Assembly (NCBI GenBank): GCA_003991915.1
Contig: RQTK01000171.1
Location: 307,369-371,368, forward strand
DNA from: Elysia chlorotica
Lineage: Eukaryota > Mollusca > Gastropoda > Plakobranchidae
Reading direction: 5' to 3'
DNA length: 64,000 bases
Below the pieces are notes generated by a model. It was not told the origin of the DNA. It worked only from the letters and a program-made list of their open reading frames with translations, and did no database searches. A program made the translations under genes and the position numbers. Below, piece by piece: positions 35,208 to 47,936 of this stretch (position 1 is its first letter; every line of letters starts with the position of its first letter).

Positions 35208-35381
35208 CCTTCTTCTTCTTCTTCTTCTTCTTCTTCTTCTTCTTCTTCTTCTTCTTCTTCTTCTTCTTCTTCTTCTTCTTCTTCTTCTTTTTCTTCTTCT
35301 TCTTCTTCTTCTTCTTCTTCTTCTTCTTCTTCTTCTTCTTCTTCTTCTTCTTCTTCTTCTTCTTCTTCTTCTTCTTCTTCT
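35208..35381 (+). repeat. (CTT)n trinucleotide array, about 58 units
   Basis: Near-pure homopyrimidine with mirror symmetry, able to form a triplex. A single T insertion lies near 35,289. Confidence 0.95.
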
Positions 35382-35384
35382 CTC

Positions 35385-37250
35385 TGTGTGTTCGTATGCC
35401 TCTCTCTTTTCCTGTCTGTCTCTTTCTCTCTATTCCCTCCTCCTTTCCTATTGCTTTTCCAGAAAATATATTTAACGAAGACAAAGAGAAGAGGCAAAAC
35501 CAGCATGAGAGATTAATTCCATCCTAACCATCGCCATCCAGAATTCATTCTCCTACGACCTGGAAGTCGCCTGTACCCAAAACCTCCAGACGCTTACCAA
35601 GTAAGCCGGGAGAGTCCCTAAGTCTGTAAATAGAAAACATTATCTTAACACAAGCACACGCACTGGACTAAGAATGGACGTAGACAAGAGATAAAACATA
35701 CGCCGTGCCATTCTACCGTCCCAGACTAATCCAATCATTGTGCTGGCCGGGCCAGCGGAATGGGGAATCCCCGCAGGGAGGAGGAAACATGGAGACACTG
35801 TACGTACAGTGTATGTACAGTGTATGTACCATCGTCCAGCAGAGTGCAACCCTTTTGTGGATGGCGCATTTTCTGTCGATGATGTCATGGTTGGAACTGG
35901 ACCCGTGTTTTATCCTTTTGTGGACTAATCTTTAGTTAAGAGTTATACATAGAATCGATGTATAAGGTGACTAATCTTTAGCAATGAGTTATACTTAGAA
36001 TGGATGTATAAGGTATATCTACAACATACATAATGTGACGATAAAACCCAAAGCATCATGAGAAATCTCTCAAACTGGACAATGCAGTCGGACATGACCA
36101 GCTGACCGCACCACACCAGGCTCTGGGCGCAATGTCCAGTAAGACACAGCACTGGTCAGGGTTGGTCAGTGCACACATTCCAGTCTTGTGGAACCGCCGC
36201 GTGGGGCCACACCGTCACAGTCAGGGAACAGTACAGACTCTGTACTATGCTAATGTGCTTTGTGACATCAGTTTTTACACAAACTTGTCAAGTGTTCAGT
36301 CACCCAGAGTGTTATACGCCGGTGTTGTGTTAGGGTAGCGGTGAGCGGAACATATAGATATATAACTACCCCTGGTATTTATATAAATCTATGGCGGACC
36401 ATTACTGTCTGGCTCTCGGTACATAGTATGTGTTGTCAAGTAGGGCCTAACAATATATGGGATTGTTCTTGTCTTTCCTTTATTTTTTTTTTACCATCAC
36501 CATTACTCAGGTCACATCAGCGAAAATACCAAGAGCTTTGACACATATACATGTACCTCTTTAGTACATCTCCCACTTTCAAACACTTTGAAAATAATAA
36601 AAGTAAGATAATGTACATTGTCTTCGATAACCAGAGCGACACAAAAGTAAATGGAGACACCCATCACAACCATGTCCAACGTACCCGCACCATTCGAGCC
36701 ACCCACACGGTCAGCCCACAATACATGTAATTTCCAAACTGACCAAAATAACTGCAACAGTACGTTGACTCATTACCAGTACAACTGTTTTGATACAGAG
36801 TCTCACAAACTTCAAGGCTTCCCTGGAGTTTTTTTTACATCTGCTAAACCTGGGCCAAGCGTACAACAGTGCTGTGTCGATCTCTAAGACAAACAGTGTC
36901 CAGATAAGCATCTCTTTGTGCGCAGGGCCAGGTACCGGTACAGGCCCAGGTACTAAGCTAGTTGATGTCCGGCGAACTGACCCCCTCCCGCTTTGTCCGT
37001 GTGTCAGGCATGTCACTCAGTGGTCACTCACGCCCAGACTCCCACTCCTGGCCTGTCAAGCAGACCACCTCGCGTCACTGGCATGCACTGGACAGGCCGA
37101 AGGAGTGGTCAAACATATTGGTTCATCATGTCTCAGGTATATTGATGTCACAAACAAAATAAAAATAACAAAGTACATGGCTGTACTAATATGTCTGTAC
37201 CAAACTGACCTTCCATGTAATAAGTGTGAGTCGATCCAACTTAGTCATCT
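35385..37250. other. Spacer, no gene seen
   Basis: Contains the 46-bp duplication and several GGTCAG words (36,145-36,170; 37,020-37,110). Open frames lack motifs. Confidence 0.5.
35923..36014 (+). repeat. 46-bp tandem duplication
   Basis: GACTAATCTTTAG at 35,923 and 35,969, each followed by GAGTTATAC, AGAAT and GATGTATAAGGT. Confidence 0.85.
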
Positions 37251-37253
37251 TTC

Positions 37254-37415
<162 letters not shown>

Positions 37416-38149
37416 TCTCTCCATGTTATGTATGCGTTATATGAATTTCTTACATTTAAAAAAATTTTAAGGCACCTATGAACCATCTGTTTCTTTCACC
37501 AAGACCTAACATTACAAAAAATACCCAGAATCCCATCTATTTCCGCCTCACCCTCAGACAGTCACCAGAGGATGCCTGGTGTAAATCAAAGGCCGTGAAA
37601 AAAACAAAAACAATAATACAAACAACCAGTCAAATATTTTACCGCACTTCAATACTAATTGGGCTAATGAACTGAATGCATAGCATGTAACTAGCCCATG
37701 CCTTTGTTCTCTAGGCCTCCGCCTCATAACTCTACAGACCACTTCGAGTGTCAGGCGAATCACCGCAATAAATTAATTCGCACCCCACTTGCCAAGCTCT
37801 GCCATTTTTACTGTGATCAAGGCCTAGATCTAGCACTATTCGCCAGAACGAGTCGAGTAGGCATCAGCAAGACCACCATGACATCCTGCGTCTGATTAGA
37901 CGCGGGAAAGGAGAGGAACGCAAGTTTTAATGACGCAATTGGTAATAATTCACTCAATTTTACTCTCAGCCCCAGAACTTGAATTTGCGCCCCATGCTGT
38001 AATTAAAGCCTATTAAAACTAGTTTTGGTTTGAGAGTTTCTTTGTCTAAATGAAACTAGATTTGGCTTTTATGGCGTTTTATTATTTTGCCGAGACTGCA
38101 AGACAAAGCCAACTATTTCTTCAAAACAACAAATGAAACAGGAGTAAGA

Positions 38150-38178
38150 ACAAAACAACAAAACAACAACAACAAAAT

Positions 38179-38242
<64 letters not shown>

Positions 38243-38297
38243 GCAACAACAACAAAAACAACAACAACAGCAACAACAACAAAACAACAACAACATC
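38150..38297 (+). repeat. (CAA)n trinucleotide array
   Basis: Long CAA array with CAG and AAA variants. No SINE body is recognisable beside it. Confidence 0.95.
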
Positions 38298-38548
38298 CGC
38301 AACAGGAAGAATGGCCATTGCGACAAAGACAATATTAATATTGATAATGAAAATAATAATAACTGTAATAATAACAATTTAAGTTGTAAGGAAGGAAAAC
38401 GTTAAACTTTATTTACGATGACTTTCGCTCTAAAACAAACAAGAATCACCGATGCGTTGTAATCACACGTCCTTTACTTAAAAAAAAAGGGGGGGGGGTA
38501 ATGAAATACTCTGTAAGTTACGACCCCAAGTAAGTAGGGGGGTGCCAG

Positions 38549-38604
38549 CCTAGGATTCGAACCATTACACATGTACAGACAAACACCATAACTGCTGTAT
38601 AATT
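38549..38604 (-). mobile_element. tRNA-like SINE head
   Basis: The minus strand carries TACAGCAGTTATGGTGTTTG and a perfect B box TGGTTCGAATCCTAG. Confidence 0.45.
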
Positions 38605-38857
38605 CGAGGAAGTGGAGAGCGCGTTTGTTTTCAATGCTATAAAGAACAACTTTGAGGCCGTTAAAGCTCTGCTCTAACAGATTTGAAATGAAATATATAA
38701 TTAATTTGATAAATCTCCTAGGCTAGTTTAAACACAAAACAAAAAAAAACAAAACAAAAATGACTGCATGCTAATGAGTGAACCGTGGAGTAGCACAAAG
38801 TATGTGACTTTGATAATGACGATAATGATGTTGGTGATATTGCATAACGGTGATGAA

Positions 38858-39217
<360 letters not shown>

Positions 39218-39584
39218 ATCTCTATCTCTCTGCCTTTTTTTTTTTCTTTCCCTCTCCCTCTCTTCCTCCCTCTTTGTAACCCATCCCCCTTTTTCTCTCT
39301 CCTCCAAAAGAACGCGAGGCAGTATTGAATTATAAGCGTATTGTAGACGGATGCAGCGTGAGTACTTCTTGTTATAATGAATACTTCTAGTCATCTTCGT
39401 GAGTACTCCTTGTTACCACGTACCTTGCAACTAAAAGTCTTCAATAATAACAAGGAGCTCGACTTATTGGACTAAATTAAATTTAAATGAAAATCACAGT
39501 CACATAGCAGTTTAATTTAGGACGAGATGCCTGACACTATTCTCGTGTGTCTATCCGTGTGTTTGACAGTGAGCTGGCCGGCTT

Positions 39585-39800
39585 AGGTCACGCGTGAGCG
39601 TGTTTGCCTTGCCTTTCTGTTCTCCCGGCAGAGAAGAGTGCCAAACTGAGCGGATGTGACAGGAGCCACGCATGCGCGAAATAGAGCCACTTTCTGCGTA
39701 CTACGTAATCCGATTCTGTGGTCTGGCCCCGCGGCTGCTGCAGCTGGAAATACCCGGATTGTCTTCTGCTTCGGCACTGTGTTCTGACGTCACCGGTCAA
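39585..39800. promoter_or_regulatory. CpG-rich block with NRF1-like and CRE sites
   Basis: CGCATGCGCGA (about 39,668-39,678) resembles the NRF1 site. TGACGTCA at 39,785-39,792 is a perfect CRE. CpG density is high between AT-rich flanks. These pair in core promoters, but no exon or start codon with a splice donor was found beside it. Confidence 0.3.
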
Positions 39801-40472
39801 GGACTAAAATGGTTCCCAAAACGTATTTTCGTTAGACAGAATTAAACATTGATTCTAAAATTATCCCCTTGTTTCTAAAAAAAAAATAGTTTCGGTTTTA
39901 TGTTGCCGTTTTTATTAAGAATTCCCATGATCAAACCGATGAGTGTTAAACACAATTATTCGTAAACTTAAGTACATAGTATGCTTGTGAAGATGCTGCA
40001 ATGTTATAAATAATAATGCGTCCAAATTTTCAAGCACTTTTCTGAGAGTTGGTCTTTATTCCATTGGTCATTTTTTTTTATAATTACAGACCACTGCAGT
40101 AAACAAAGAGAGAAGTTATAAAACTGACATGGTTTCCTTCGTCTGTGCATGTATTGTTATACACCACAGTAAGATCACGTGGTTAGAGACGAGAGATGCT
40201 GTTGGTAGCCCTTGTTTCTTCGGTTAGTAATGACTGAAACAATCACCTACAACTGTAGAGTTTTTTTTTTGTAATATGTTTGTGTACACACTTACATTTA
40301 CACACCCACACACACAAAAAATGATCCATATGGGGATTCCACGTTCTAACAAAGTTACACAGTTGAGTTTCATAATAAAGCTCAGAAGTTCGCCTCACAC
40401 GCGCATTTGTTGGAGAGGTGCAATCCGAGGCTAGGACGGTGGGAGGCAAGGAGGGTAGGAAATGAGGAATTA

Positions 40473-40484
40473 GGGAGAGAGAGA

Positions 40485-40524
<40 letters not shown>
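40473..40524 (+). repeat. (GA)n microsatellite
   Basis: About 25 units with one interruption. Confidence 0.95.
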
Positions 40525-40529
<5 letters not shown>

Positions 40530-40639
40530 GATGTTAATTGGTCCCACTGTATATACCGTACTACGAATATGCCAGAAAATAAAAAAATATAAACTACTTT
40601 TGCGTCCAAATAGTTTCCATTAAAATTTTTATAAGAATC

Positions 40640-40710
40640 AAGATTCGAACATGGTACTTCCTGCCTGTCAGTTTCAATTTGATGTTCTTACCTACTGAAC
40701 AAGCTTACCT
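40640..40710 (-). mobile_element. tRNA-like SINE head
   Basis: The minus strand carries TTGTTCAGTAGGTAAGAAC (A box-like) and ATGTTCGAATCTTG (B box). Confidence 0.45.
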
Positions 40711-40944
40711 TAAGACATATTGTCAAGTACTGTATATCCCCAACGATAAAATATGGAGACTTTCATCAATTACCAGTGGAGAGTAAGGTATCCACCATAG
40801 TTATCAGAAGTTATGCTTCCAAATCCAGAAAAGACATTTATTTTAAGTTCACTAGAGTCGGTGGACATAGATATCCCACTGACTAAATTGACTTTATGTA
40901 AGTCAGTATTTCCCGAGAACTACCAGAAGGACACACGAGCATCA

Positions 40945-41005
40945 GCTGTGACTCTGTGCCCTCCCGCTTGTAGGGCCACAGCTCTGCTGACTGCGCCACC
41001 TGACA
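40945..41005 (-). mobile_element. Degraded tRNA-like SINE head
   Basis: The minus strand reads GGTGGCGCAGTCAGCAGAGC, a clear A-box region. The B box is eroded (GGCACAGAGTCAC). Confidence 0.3.
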
Positions 41006-41173
41006 ACGGTTTAGGATGGGTGTCCTTGACACGAGAAGCAAGTCCAACGCCCTGAGAGACGTATAGTTTAAGTATCATGATGTATTCCTTAGTCATCTGA
41101 GGCTATCTAGATCTAAGTTACACACATCTACAGTTTATAATGTTTGACATGATCTTCCTACATTCCAAACTGA

Positions 41174-41193
41174 CCGTGATAAAATTATCACGG
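41174..41193. other. 20-bp inverted repeat
   Basis: CCGTGATAA and TTATCACGG flank a 2-base centre, in AT-rich DNA with no adjacent gene. Confidence 0.6.
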
Positions 41194-41194
41194 C

Positions 41195-42130
41195 AAATTG
41201 ATTGTCTTTGTTTGGTCAGTTGCGTGACCATGTGTAACCAAAGCTGGACCGTCCACTAATCGCCATGTGATTTGATATAAGGAAGGTCAAGAGTAGTTGA
41301 TATGTCTGTCCATTTCACCTTGGAGTCTTTTAGTGGCTTTATGGGGAATTTGGTCTGTACGTTAGCGTTTCTCTGTGTCTGATATGGGGATCATTGTGGT
41401 TAAGTTTTAAATGTTGACTAGCGCGGACATATTTTTGATTGACTTCTATTACTCATAGCATAAATACTCTGGATTTTGGCGTGTTTTTTGTTTGTGTGAG
41501 TGTGTGTGTGTGTGTGTGTGTGTAAATCTCTCTTCCCATCTCTCTTTCTCTTACTTTTCCCCCCTCTTACTGAAAGATACCAAATACCCCCTCTTCCCCT
41601 GATATGAAATTTCGTCACATAGTGGTAGACATTTCTCACACAAAACCCGTACTGAGAGATACAAGAATTCATGTATCCCCACATCAGTTAGAGTGCAGCG
41701 AGGGTCACTAATTACATATACTTTTATTCTAATTTTCATTTTAATCACTATACATTCGTTTTCCTCAATGATTTCTATAACCTGTGACTACAACTGTACA
41801 TAGTCTAGTCAAATTTCCCACTTGCACTAATACAAATAATATCTTATCTTATCTTTATCTATTTTTTCTTCTTTCCCTTTTAATTTGCTCCATCCATCTC
41901 ATTTTTCTATAATTAACACGGCTTCTTAAAAAACAACGATATTTAATACTTTTCGTTTTTTTTATTTGTGCAGATTTTGTATGTCCTCGCCCACCACACG
42001 CCGTCGGTTTTAACAAACGTGCATCTCTCATCACCAATAATGCATCGCTCTCTACATCTACTCCATGTCTTTTTGATTGGTATTGATACATTTATTGCAT
42101 TTTGGTCAATTGTCTAAGAGTCTCAACCCA
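41195..42130. other. AT-rich spacer, no gene seen
   Basis: TG repeat at 41.5 kb; nothing else recognisable. Confidence 0.5.
41493..41524 (+). repeat. (TG)n microsatellite
   Basis: About 14 units. Confidence 0.95.
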
Positions 42131-42133
42131 CTC

Positions 42134-42265
42134 CACACACACACACACACACACACACAAACTCCCTCTCTCTCTCTCTCTTTCTATCTCCTCAGTCTCC
42201 CTGTTTCCGTCTGTCTCTATGTCTCTCCCTCTCCCTCTCGCCTCCCTCTCTGTTTTCCATTCCCC
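42134..42265 (+). repeat. (CA)n then CT-rich tract
   Basis: CA units at 42,134-42,159, then CT and CCCTCT words. Confidence 0.9.
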
Positions 42266-42289
42266 CCTCCCTCCCCCTGTTGTTGTAAC

Positions 42290-42605
42290 AAAAATAAGAG
42301 TAACAACCGTCTCGGCCCACTATCAGCCACCCCAGGCGCCCTATCACTGGAACTGCCTGCGCAGCCACCCACCATCAAAGCCCACCCGCCCGATGTTTAC
42401 GTGAGGCCCCGTCACCGAGTTGGCACAAGTGGCCAGCCGCCCTGTTTGATGTGTGTAAGCCCAGATTAAACTGTCATTAGGCCAGGCCTCCAGGTTAGGG
42501 CCATCTGACCAGTCCAGCTGATGGCGAATGCTGGGCCACAGGACTTGAAGATGACTGGTTACATCAAGATCTACATCCATAAAGTAATCACAATGATCGG
42601 ACTGA
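42290..42605. promoter_or_regulatory. Possible enhancer block
   Basis: Repeat-free, balanced composition after a CT tract. It contains CCATCAAAGCCC (TCF-like), GTTTGATGTGTG, CCCAGATTAAACTGTCATTAGG and NRF1-like CTGCGCAG. No coding frame is convincing. Confidence 0.22.
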
Positions 42606-42764
42606 TTATCTGCTGTGGGAAGAAGTTCTATAAATAGCCACGGGAGCAAACACACGGATAAACCTCGTCGCTGTATGGGAACTTTCTTAAAACTTTAGAG
42701 ACGTTCAAACTAAGGCAAAGATTAGCTTTCTCTTATCAACCAGTTTGATGGTGATAGAGACTTA

Positions 42765-42841
42765 GAGAGGAGAGAGAGAGAGGGAGAGAGAGAGGGAGAG
42801 ATAGATAGATAGATTGAGAGATATAGATAGATAGACAGAGA

Positions 42842-42900
<59 letters not shown>
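42765..42900 (+). repeat. GA/GATA compound microsatellite
   Basis: Alternating GA and GATA blocks, ending in a pure GA array. Confidence 0.95.
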
Positions 42901-43049
42901 GGAATAGGAGAGAGCTAATTGGTCCACAAAGCTAGAGCTAGATCTTCAAAAATCAAATTTAAAGATTTGAATCAAAATAGGGGAAACCCGGCAATTTTAT
43001 TTAGGACAATAAAATTAAATATAGACACAAGAAAAATACGAAGTTATTG

Positions 43050-43110
43050 AACGGGAATCGAACACCTACCTCTAAGATAAAACACGGGTATGCTAGCCAA
43101 GAACCTCACT
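43050..43110 (-). mobile_element. tRNA-like SINE head
   Basis: The minus strand carries TTCTTGGCTAGCATACCCG (A box-like) and GGTGTTCGATTCCCG (B box). Confidence 0.45.
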
Positions 43111-43118
43111 AATTAAGG

Positions 43119-43165
43119 GAGCCAGATAGCGCAGTCGGTAGCACTCTGGACTGTTGAAAATTTCA
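43119..43165 (+). mobile_element. A-box half of a second SINE head, opposite orientation
   Basis: GCCAGATAGCGCAGTCGGTAG on the plus strand matches the A-box region of the 25.2-kb head. The B box is lost. It lies head-to-head with the 43,050-43,110 copy. Confidence 0.35.
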
Positions 43166-43169
43166 TTAA

Positions 43170-43935
43170 TGATACATGTATCACGCTCAGTTTGAGGCTC
43201 AGAGTCACAATCATGTGAAGTCTGGGAACACGTTTCAGTGGCCCGTTTCTAAAAGCGCAAACTTACTGTCTTCAATCCAATAAAACGATGTTAAAGCTAA
43301 AGTTATTGGAGCATGTACTTAAAGATTTTTTTTATTATCTATTTTAAGTATTGAACTTGGAAAACAAAAGAACATTTGTAAAAATGTTCTTTAAAGTTCA
43401 TTTTGCAGCGATTCTAGAAGTTTTGATTCTATAAAAAGACATCAAAACTGGTCTGTGTCACATTAACTACAGTTCTACACATCTCTCGAGGTTTTATAGT
43501 AGGGTAGATCACTTGGTGTGCACACGTGTCATTTTATTTCATATAGTTTAGTTTTAAATCAACTAAAACTGGCGTTGTTAGATTCATAAATTCATAATGT
43601 ACAATACACGGGATCCTGAACAAAGTCTCAGCCTGATGATTCAAACAACCATGCTGAGTCCGCCAGGGTTGCACACAGGCTACTTGATACTTTCAATAAC
43701 TATCAACAGATATCTTGATATACCATAATTTACCTAGTTTTTAGTTTTAATGATTGTGTTTTTCGTTTGTTATTTGTTTTTCTTTTTTTTCATCAGAAGC
43801 ATTTTAAGGAACAGTTCATTTATGAAAACACGGAATTTCTCTAGGACAAAGACACACAGAAAGAGCAGAACGGTGCGGATATGTGTAGTCATGTCCACGC
43901 AGTTTTGATGTTAAGGGTCACTCGTTCCATACAAA
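43170..43935. other. AT-rich spacer, nothing recognised
   Basis: No repeat, motif cluster or frame of note. Confidence 0.5.
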
Positions 43936-43939
43936 CCCC

Positions 43940-44135
43940 TTAGTCAAATTCTGCTTTTTGGACATGAGACGCCGCAATTGTTCTCTGGCATCGCCTTGAC
44001 GACACGGCACGTTATCTGGCGGTCTGCGGGCCGTGTAAATATTTGCCGAACCGTTGCGGGCTGTGGCGGTTATTGTGCTAATCGGACTTGAGTCGCGCTG
44101 GTCGTGGATTAGGCTAATGCAGTCTCAGGTAGGGA
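43940..44135. promoter_or_regulatory. Possible enhancer block
   Basis: CGTGTAAATATTTGCCG (forkhead-like, about 44,031-44,047), GTGCTAATCGG and GGATTAGGCTAATGC (K50-type homeodomain-like) lie in CpG-containing, repeat-free DNA. Confidence 0.25.
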
Positions 44136-44344
44136 CTCTCCACTCCGGGAGGTTGATTTAGGTACACCGACCCACGGGAACTCGATAGGACTTCTGGGAG
44201 GAAAAAGCGCTTTGGGCAAAGAGGGGACCACTCTAAACTGCTTTAATGAGCAGGTAATTACGTGGTAGCCGGGAGACCCTGGAGAGGCCGGTGCTTCCTG
44301 ATTATCTGCCCCTGTGTTGGCGGGCTTTGGAAACCCTCTACAGC

Positions 44345-44412
44345 TCGCCCGGTGACCGGATGATAGCGCGGCTACCGTGTGCTCACATCGCGCCGGATTC
44401 AAGTCCCGCCTA
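44345..44412 (+). mobile_element. tRNA-like SINE head
   Basis: GGATGATAGCGCGGCTACC (A box-like) is followed by GCCGGATTCAAGTCCCGCC (B box). Confidence 0.45.
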
Positions 44413-44878
44413 GACAGTCAAACACGGACAACTGTATGGCTTATATCATGTTAACTCTGTAAACAAGTCGCGCAGTTTTGTGTGCAATAAAACAGCAATG
44501 TCGCTTGACCTTCACGGGGGAAGAAAGGTCGAAGTAGGTCGACACTGCCAAACGATGTTTGCCCCGTCAGACCTGGGTCTTCGCGTCAGTACTTAACCCT
44601 GACAAGTCGGACGCTGAGCGCTAGCGTAGCGGTAACTTATTGAGTTTTAATGTCTTTCTGGCACTCTATCAAATTGCGAAAAAACGTATCTATCTGGAAG
44701 ATTCTTGTTTGACTACTGCCATAAATCTGTCCCAGTCGGGTATTCAAATCAATGTAGTATGTGTATGGACTTGTCATGAGTGGGGGTTAAGGGGGTTGTT
44801 AACAGTGAACAGGCCAATCCAAGCTCGATTTAGTACTTAATAACATTTTTTCTCGGCAAACAGTAAATAATTCTATAG

Positions 44879-44900
44879 CCCCCCCCCCCCCCCCCCCCCC
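44879..44900 (+). repeat. Poly-C run of 22
   Basis: Uninterrupted C22; the complement can form a quadruplex. Confidence 0.9.
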
Positions 44901-44904
44901 ACCA

Positions 44905-46495
44905 CAGCCAGCAACACACACACATATTGTGTTCGACTGGCCTGGTGAGATCCGAGTTAAAACGTAATTCTTATCGGTACGCAAATACGACCATAGAGGA
45001 TCCCTGTTTAATAGAGAAATTATTAACAAAAACAAAACAAAACAAAACCAATTCAGTTTAGTTGGAAATACAAATTTTCTGGCTGCAAAATTCTTTATGA
45101 GAGTGCAAGTACATGTATAAAGCTACCCTGAGCCCCGGGTCTATGTTTATTGCAACGTTGTAATTACATGTACTATTCCAGAGATCCCCCAAGAGAACCC
45201 TCTGCCCTGGATCAGAACAGTGCCGTATATGGGTGATCTGAACTGATCTCTACCACTAGCAATCTGTGGGTCGCTTGACCCACGCTTTTATGATTTGCAG
45301 AGAAAAGAAATCCAAAAACACACAACCAGCAAAACCTCACTCGAGATTCACACCAAAGGTGACAACACAACCAGCAAAACCTCACACGAAATTCACACCA
45401 AAGGTGACAAGTTGTTACACGAGTCATGCACATTTATCCTAAAATGGTTGTTTTTAACGTTGTATGATAAACCTATTGCGGATGCACATTATCTGCTCTC
45501 AAGTACAAGTACAAGGTACACTATGTACTTAATATACATAAAAAAAAATTAACATCGCTGTTTCTCATCCAGAATGACGAGTACAGGGGTAAAATGTCAG
45601 TAAAATTTATGACGGATTCTAAACTGTCAATGGAAAGATACGACTTTCTGTAGGTGATCTGGACAATCGAGCTCTAAAGCTTTCTACATAAAGTACCTGG
45701 GGGTTATCCCGCTTACTTCTACTTCAAATCGCATGGTCATTGTTGAGTTATAACCAGCACAGTATCTAAAATCACCCGCCTGGCCATCTATACTATTAAT
45801 AGCTTTGACGGCTTGAGTACTGCCGTGTATCATACTTGGTGTCGGTGACTAAAATTGTTGTCTTTGTTGCTCCGTCAGGAGCCAGTGTTGTTACCATGGC
45901 ATAAACCACCGTGAGGGTCAGTCAGTGGCGAGTGGACCGGTGTGTACGCCAGGTCGGGACAGTGACCGACTGTTACCAGATATGAGTGAGATCGGAGGAG
46001 GAGGGGGGGGGGTTCCAACATCGGAAAACAATACCAGTACATGTATTGTCCAGCGACTGGCAGTAACCCCCGTCTCCATTGATCTGTTTGTTAGAACGGC
46101 TATTGCCATTGCGGGGCCAATAGTGGACACCAAGATGGCAGGCACGGTTCAATCTTAGCTCCATCCTAAACTTACTGGATCAACAAGGGATCAGAAAACC
46201 CCGTGGCTAAGCGACGTGATTTTGTCCTCTAGTATAAACCTGTAGATCGCAACGCCTCTAGGATCAGTCGAAGCCCACAGACAAGTTGACACGGTGCTCT
46301 CTTCAAGTTAATATAGCCCTAGATCTACTTATTTCAAACAACACGATAGATATAGTGTTGAACCCAAGATGTAATTTTATGCCATATACTTTCAATCTGT
46401 TCTCTATGTAGATGTCTCAAAGGCAATCAGTGCTAGAGATTTTAATTTCAAAATTGAAGATTTACGGTTTTAGTCGTTACAACATGTGATTGTGT
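44905..46495. other. Spacer, no gene seen
   Basis: Contains the 45-bp duplication and a G9 run at about 46,003. Short frames at 45,918-46,160 on both strands show no motif. Confidence 0.5.
45318..45412 (+). repeat. 45-bp tandem duplication
   Basis: CACAACCAGCAAAACCTCAC at 45,321 and 45,366, continuing to TTCACACCAAAGGTGACAA. The 45-bp period preserves reading frame, but the surrounding frame has no other coding sign. Confidence 0.85.
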
Positions 46496-46499
46496 TTAT

Positions 46500-46990
46500 T
46501 ATGTAGAACTTTGGAGGACTAGAAATAGACTAAAACGTAACGATGATAAAACTGAAATTATACGGAATGGAAATAAAGCTAGGAATGGTCTCGAAAAACT
46601 ATCAACATCAATGGCCATATGACAAATAGCACAAAACAGAGTTAGAAAAACAAACATAAGTGTTCTTTTCTATCAGAATAATTATGTCAATGTCATCATA
46701 TGTTACCGACCTTTGTTATACTTTCAAATTATCAAAACTGCATACATACGAACCCGTTTAAATGAGAATGTGACCAAGCCCGTTGTTACATCTTTGATAT
46801 TGCCCAAACTTGATTGCTGTAACGTTTACTAGCATGTCTCCCCAACGACACTACTAATCGCTTGCAAATGGTTCAAAATAGCGCAGCAAGGCTTATTCTG
46901 AGAATGAAATAACGTGGGCACATTAGCCCTATTCTTCACCATCTACATTTTCCGCCTGCTAAAAAAAAGATACTATGCAAGCTGAGCATA
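46500..46990 (+). pseudogene. Decayed non-LTR retrotransposon, reverse transcriptase C-terminal part (CR1/L2/Jockey-like)
   Basis: Although broken by stops and frameshifts, the characteristic order of the distal reverse transcriptase region is readable across frames. RNRLKRNDDKTEII at about 46,520-46,562 matches the LKLN-DKTE motif. MSMSSYVTDLCYTFKLSKL follows at about 46,685-46,740. VTSLILPKLDCCNVY at about 46,784-46,830 matches the SRLDYCNSLL motif. NRLQMVQNSAARLILRMK at about 46,857-46,910 matches the RLQ-VQNSAARLV motif. HISPILHHLHFPPA at about 46,920-46,960 matches HITP-LK-LHWLPV. No endonuclease domain or 5' part is visible, as expected for a 5'-truncated or eroded insertion. It is a relic with no coding capacity. 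Confidence 0.8.
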
Positions 46991-47082
46991 ATTTCTTGGA
47001 AATGAAAATAACAAGTGGTGGAAGGAACACACAAACGAACCTAAAGTTGACGCATTAGTAAATAGAGTGGTAAGCGAGACTT

Positions 47083-47140
47083 TAGATTGGACCTCCTGCA
47101 CGACAGTCCAGAGCACTATCGACTGAGCAATCTTAGTGCC
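47083..47140 (-). mobile_element. tRNA-like SINE head
   Basis: The minus strand reads GATTGCTCAGTCGATAGTGC (A box) and GGAGGTCCAATCTAAAG (B box-like). A further TGGGTTCAAACG at 47,161-47,171 (minus) may belong to another eroded copy. Confidence 0.4.
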
Positions 47141-47411
47141 GCCTTTCAAGTGGCGGCGCCGTTTGAACCCAGTCTGATATAATCATCTATAGCTAGGCGA
47201 GTGTGCTACCACACTGCACAGTTAGCCATAGTTCCAGGACCCAGGACCAGTCATACGTCACCGCTGACTGCAAGACAGAGCACTCTCTGAACCCTACATA
47301 TACATATACAGATACAAGCATAACTCAAACGCCCACACCACTTACACACACATACACACACATACATATCAACAACACTCAACATAATCAAACACTAGCA
47401 CACACACACAC

Positions 47412-47560
47412 TCTGTTGTTGGGTTGGTTTAACGTACAACAGCAGCACTATATAGGCTATATTGTGGACGGGCCCCAAGACGGAAGTCTGACAATTGTAT
47501 GTGCTGCCACACACGAGACAGGGCGGGGAATACATGACTCCTGTCTTAGCCGGTCACAAC
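47412..47560 (-). mobile_element. 5'-truncated SINE of the same family, inverted
   Basis: On the minus strand this reads GGCTAAGACAGGAGTCAT, then CCCCGCCCTGTCTCGTGTG, TGGCAGCACATACAATTGTC, CCGTCCACAATA, and ends GTACGTTAAACCAACCCAAC. The tRNA-like head is missing. The insertion sits inside CA-rich DNA, with CA repeats on both sides. Confidence 0.75.
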
Positions 47561-47863
47561 ACACACACACACATACCACACATACACACACACACACTCA
47601 GTACAACACTCCTGAAAAATGTCGGTGCCGCAAAAACACATCAATAACAACGGAAGTGAGGCACCGCTCAAATTTTGAAATCTAAACCGACGTAGATCGT
47701 AGGGGGGCCGGTATTAATCACATGATACCTGGACCAGAACAGCCGATACAACCACGGAGGTTTTGTCTGCACCGAAAAACTTTGACTTGTCAAACTTCAA
47801 TGAAAACAAAGAGAATGATTGAGATAGCTCAACGAAGACAAAGAAGTCGCGGTAAGCGACAAT

Positions 47864-47865
<2 letters not shown>

Positions 47866-47936
<71 letters not shown>

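Noticed and set aside
35111..35527. Poly-Phe, poly-Ser, poly-Lys and poly-Glu frames
   Set aside because: Translations of the CTT array in several frames.
47203..47685. 160-residue open frame
   Set aside because: Combines CA repeats with an inverted SINE; the apparent conserved segment is the SINE body.
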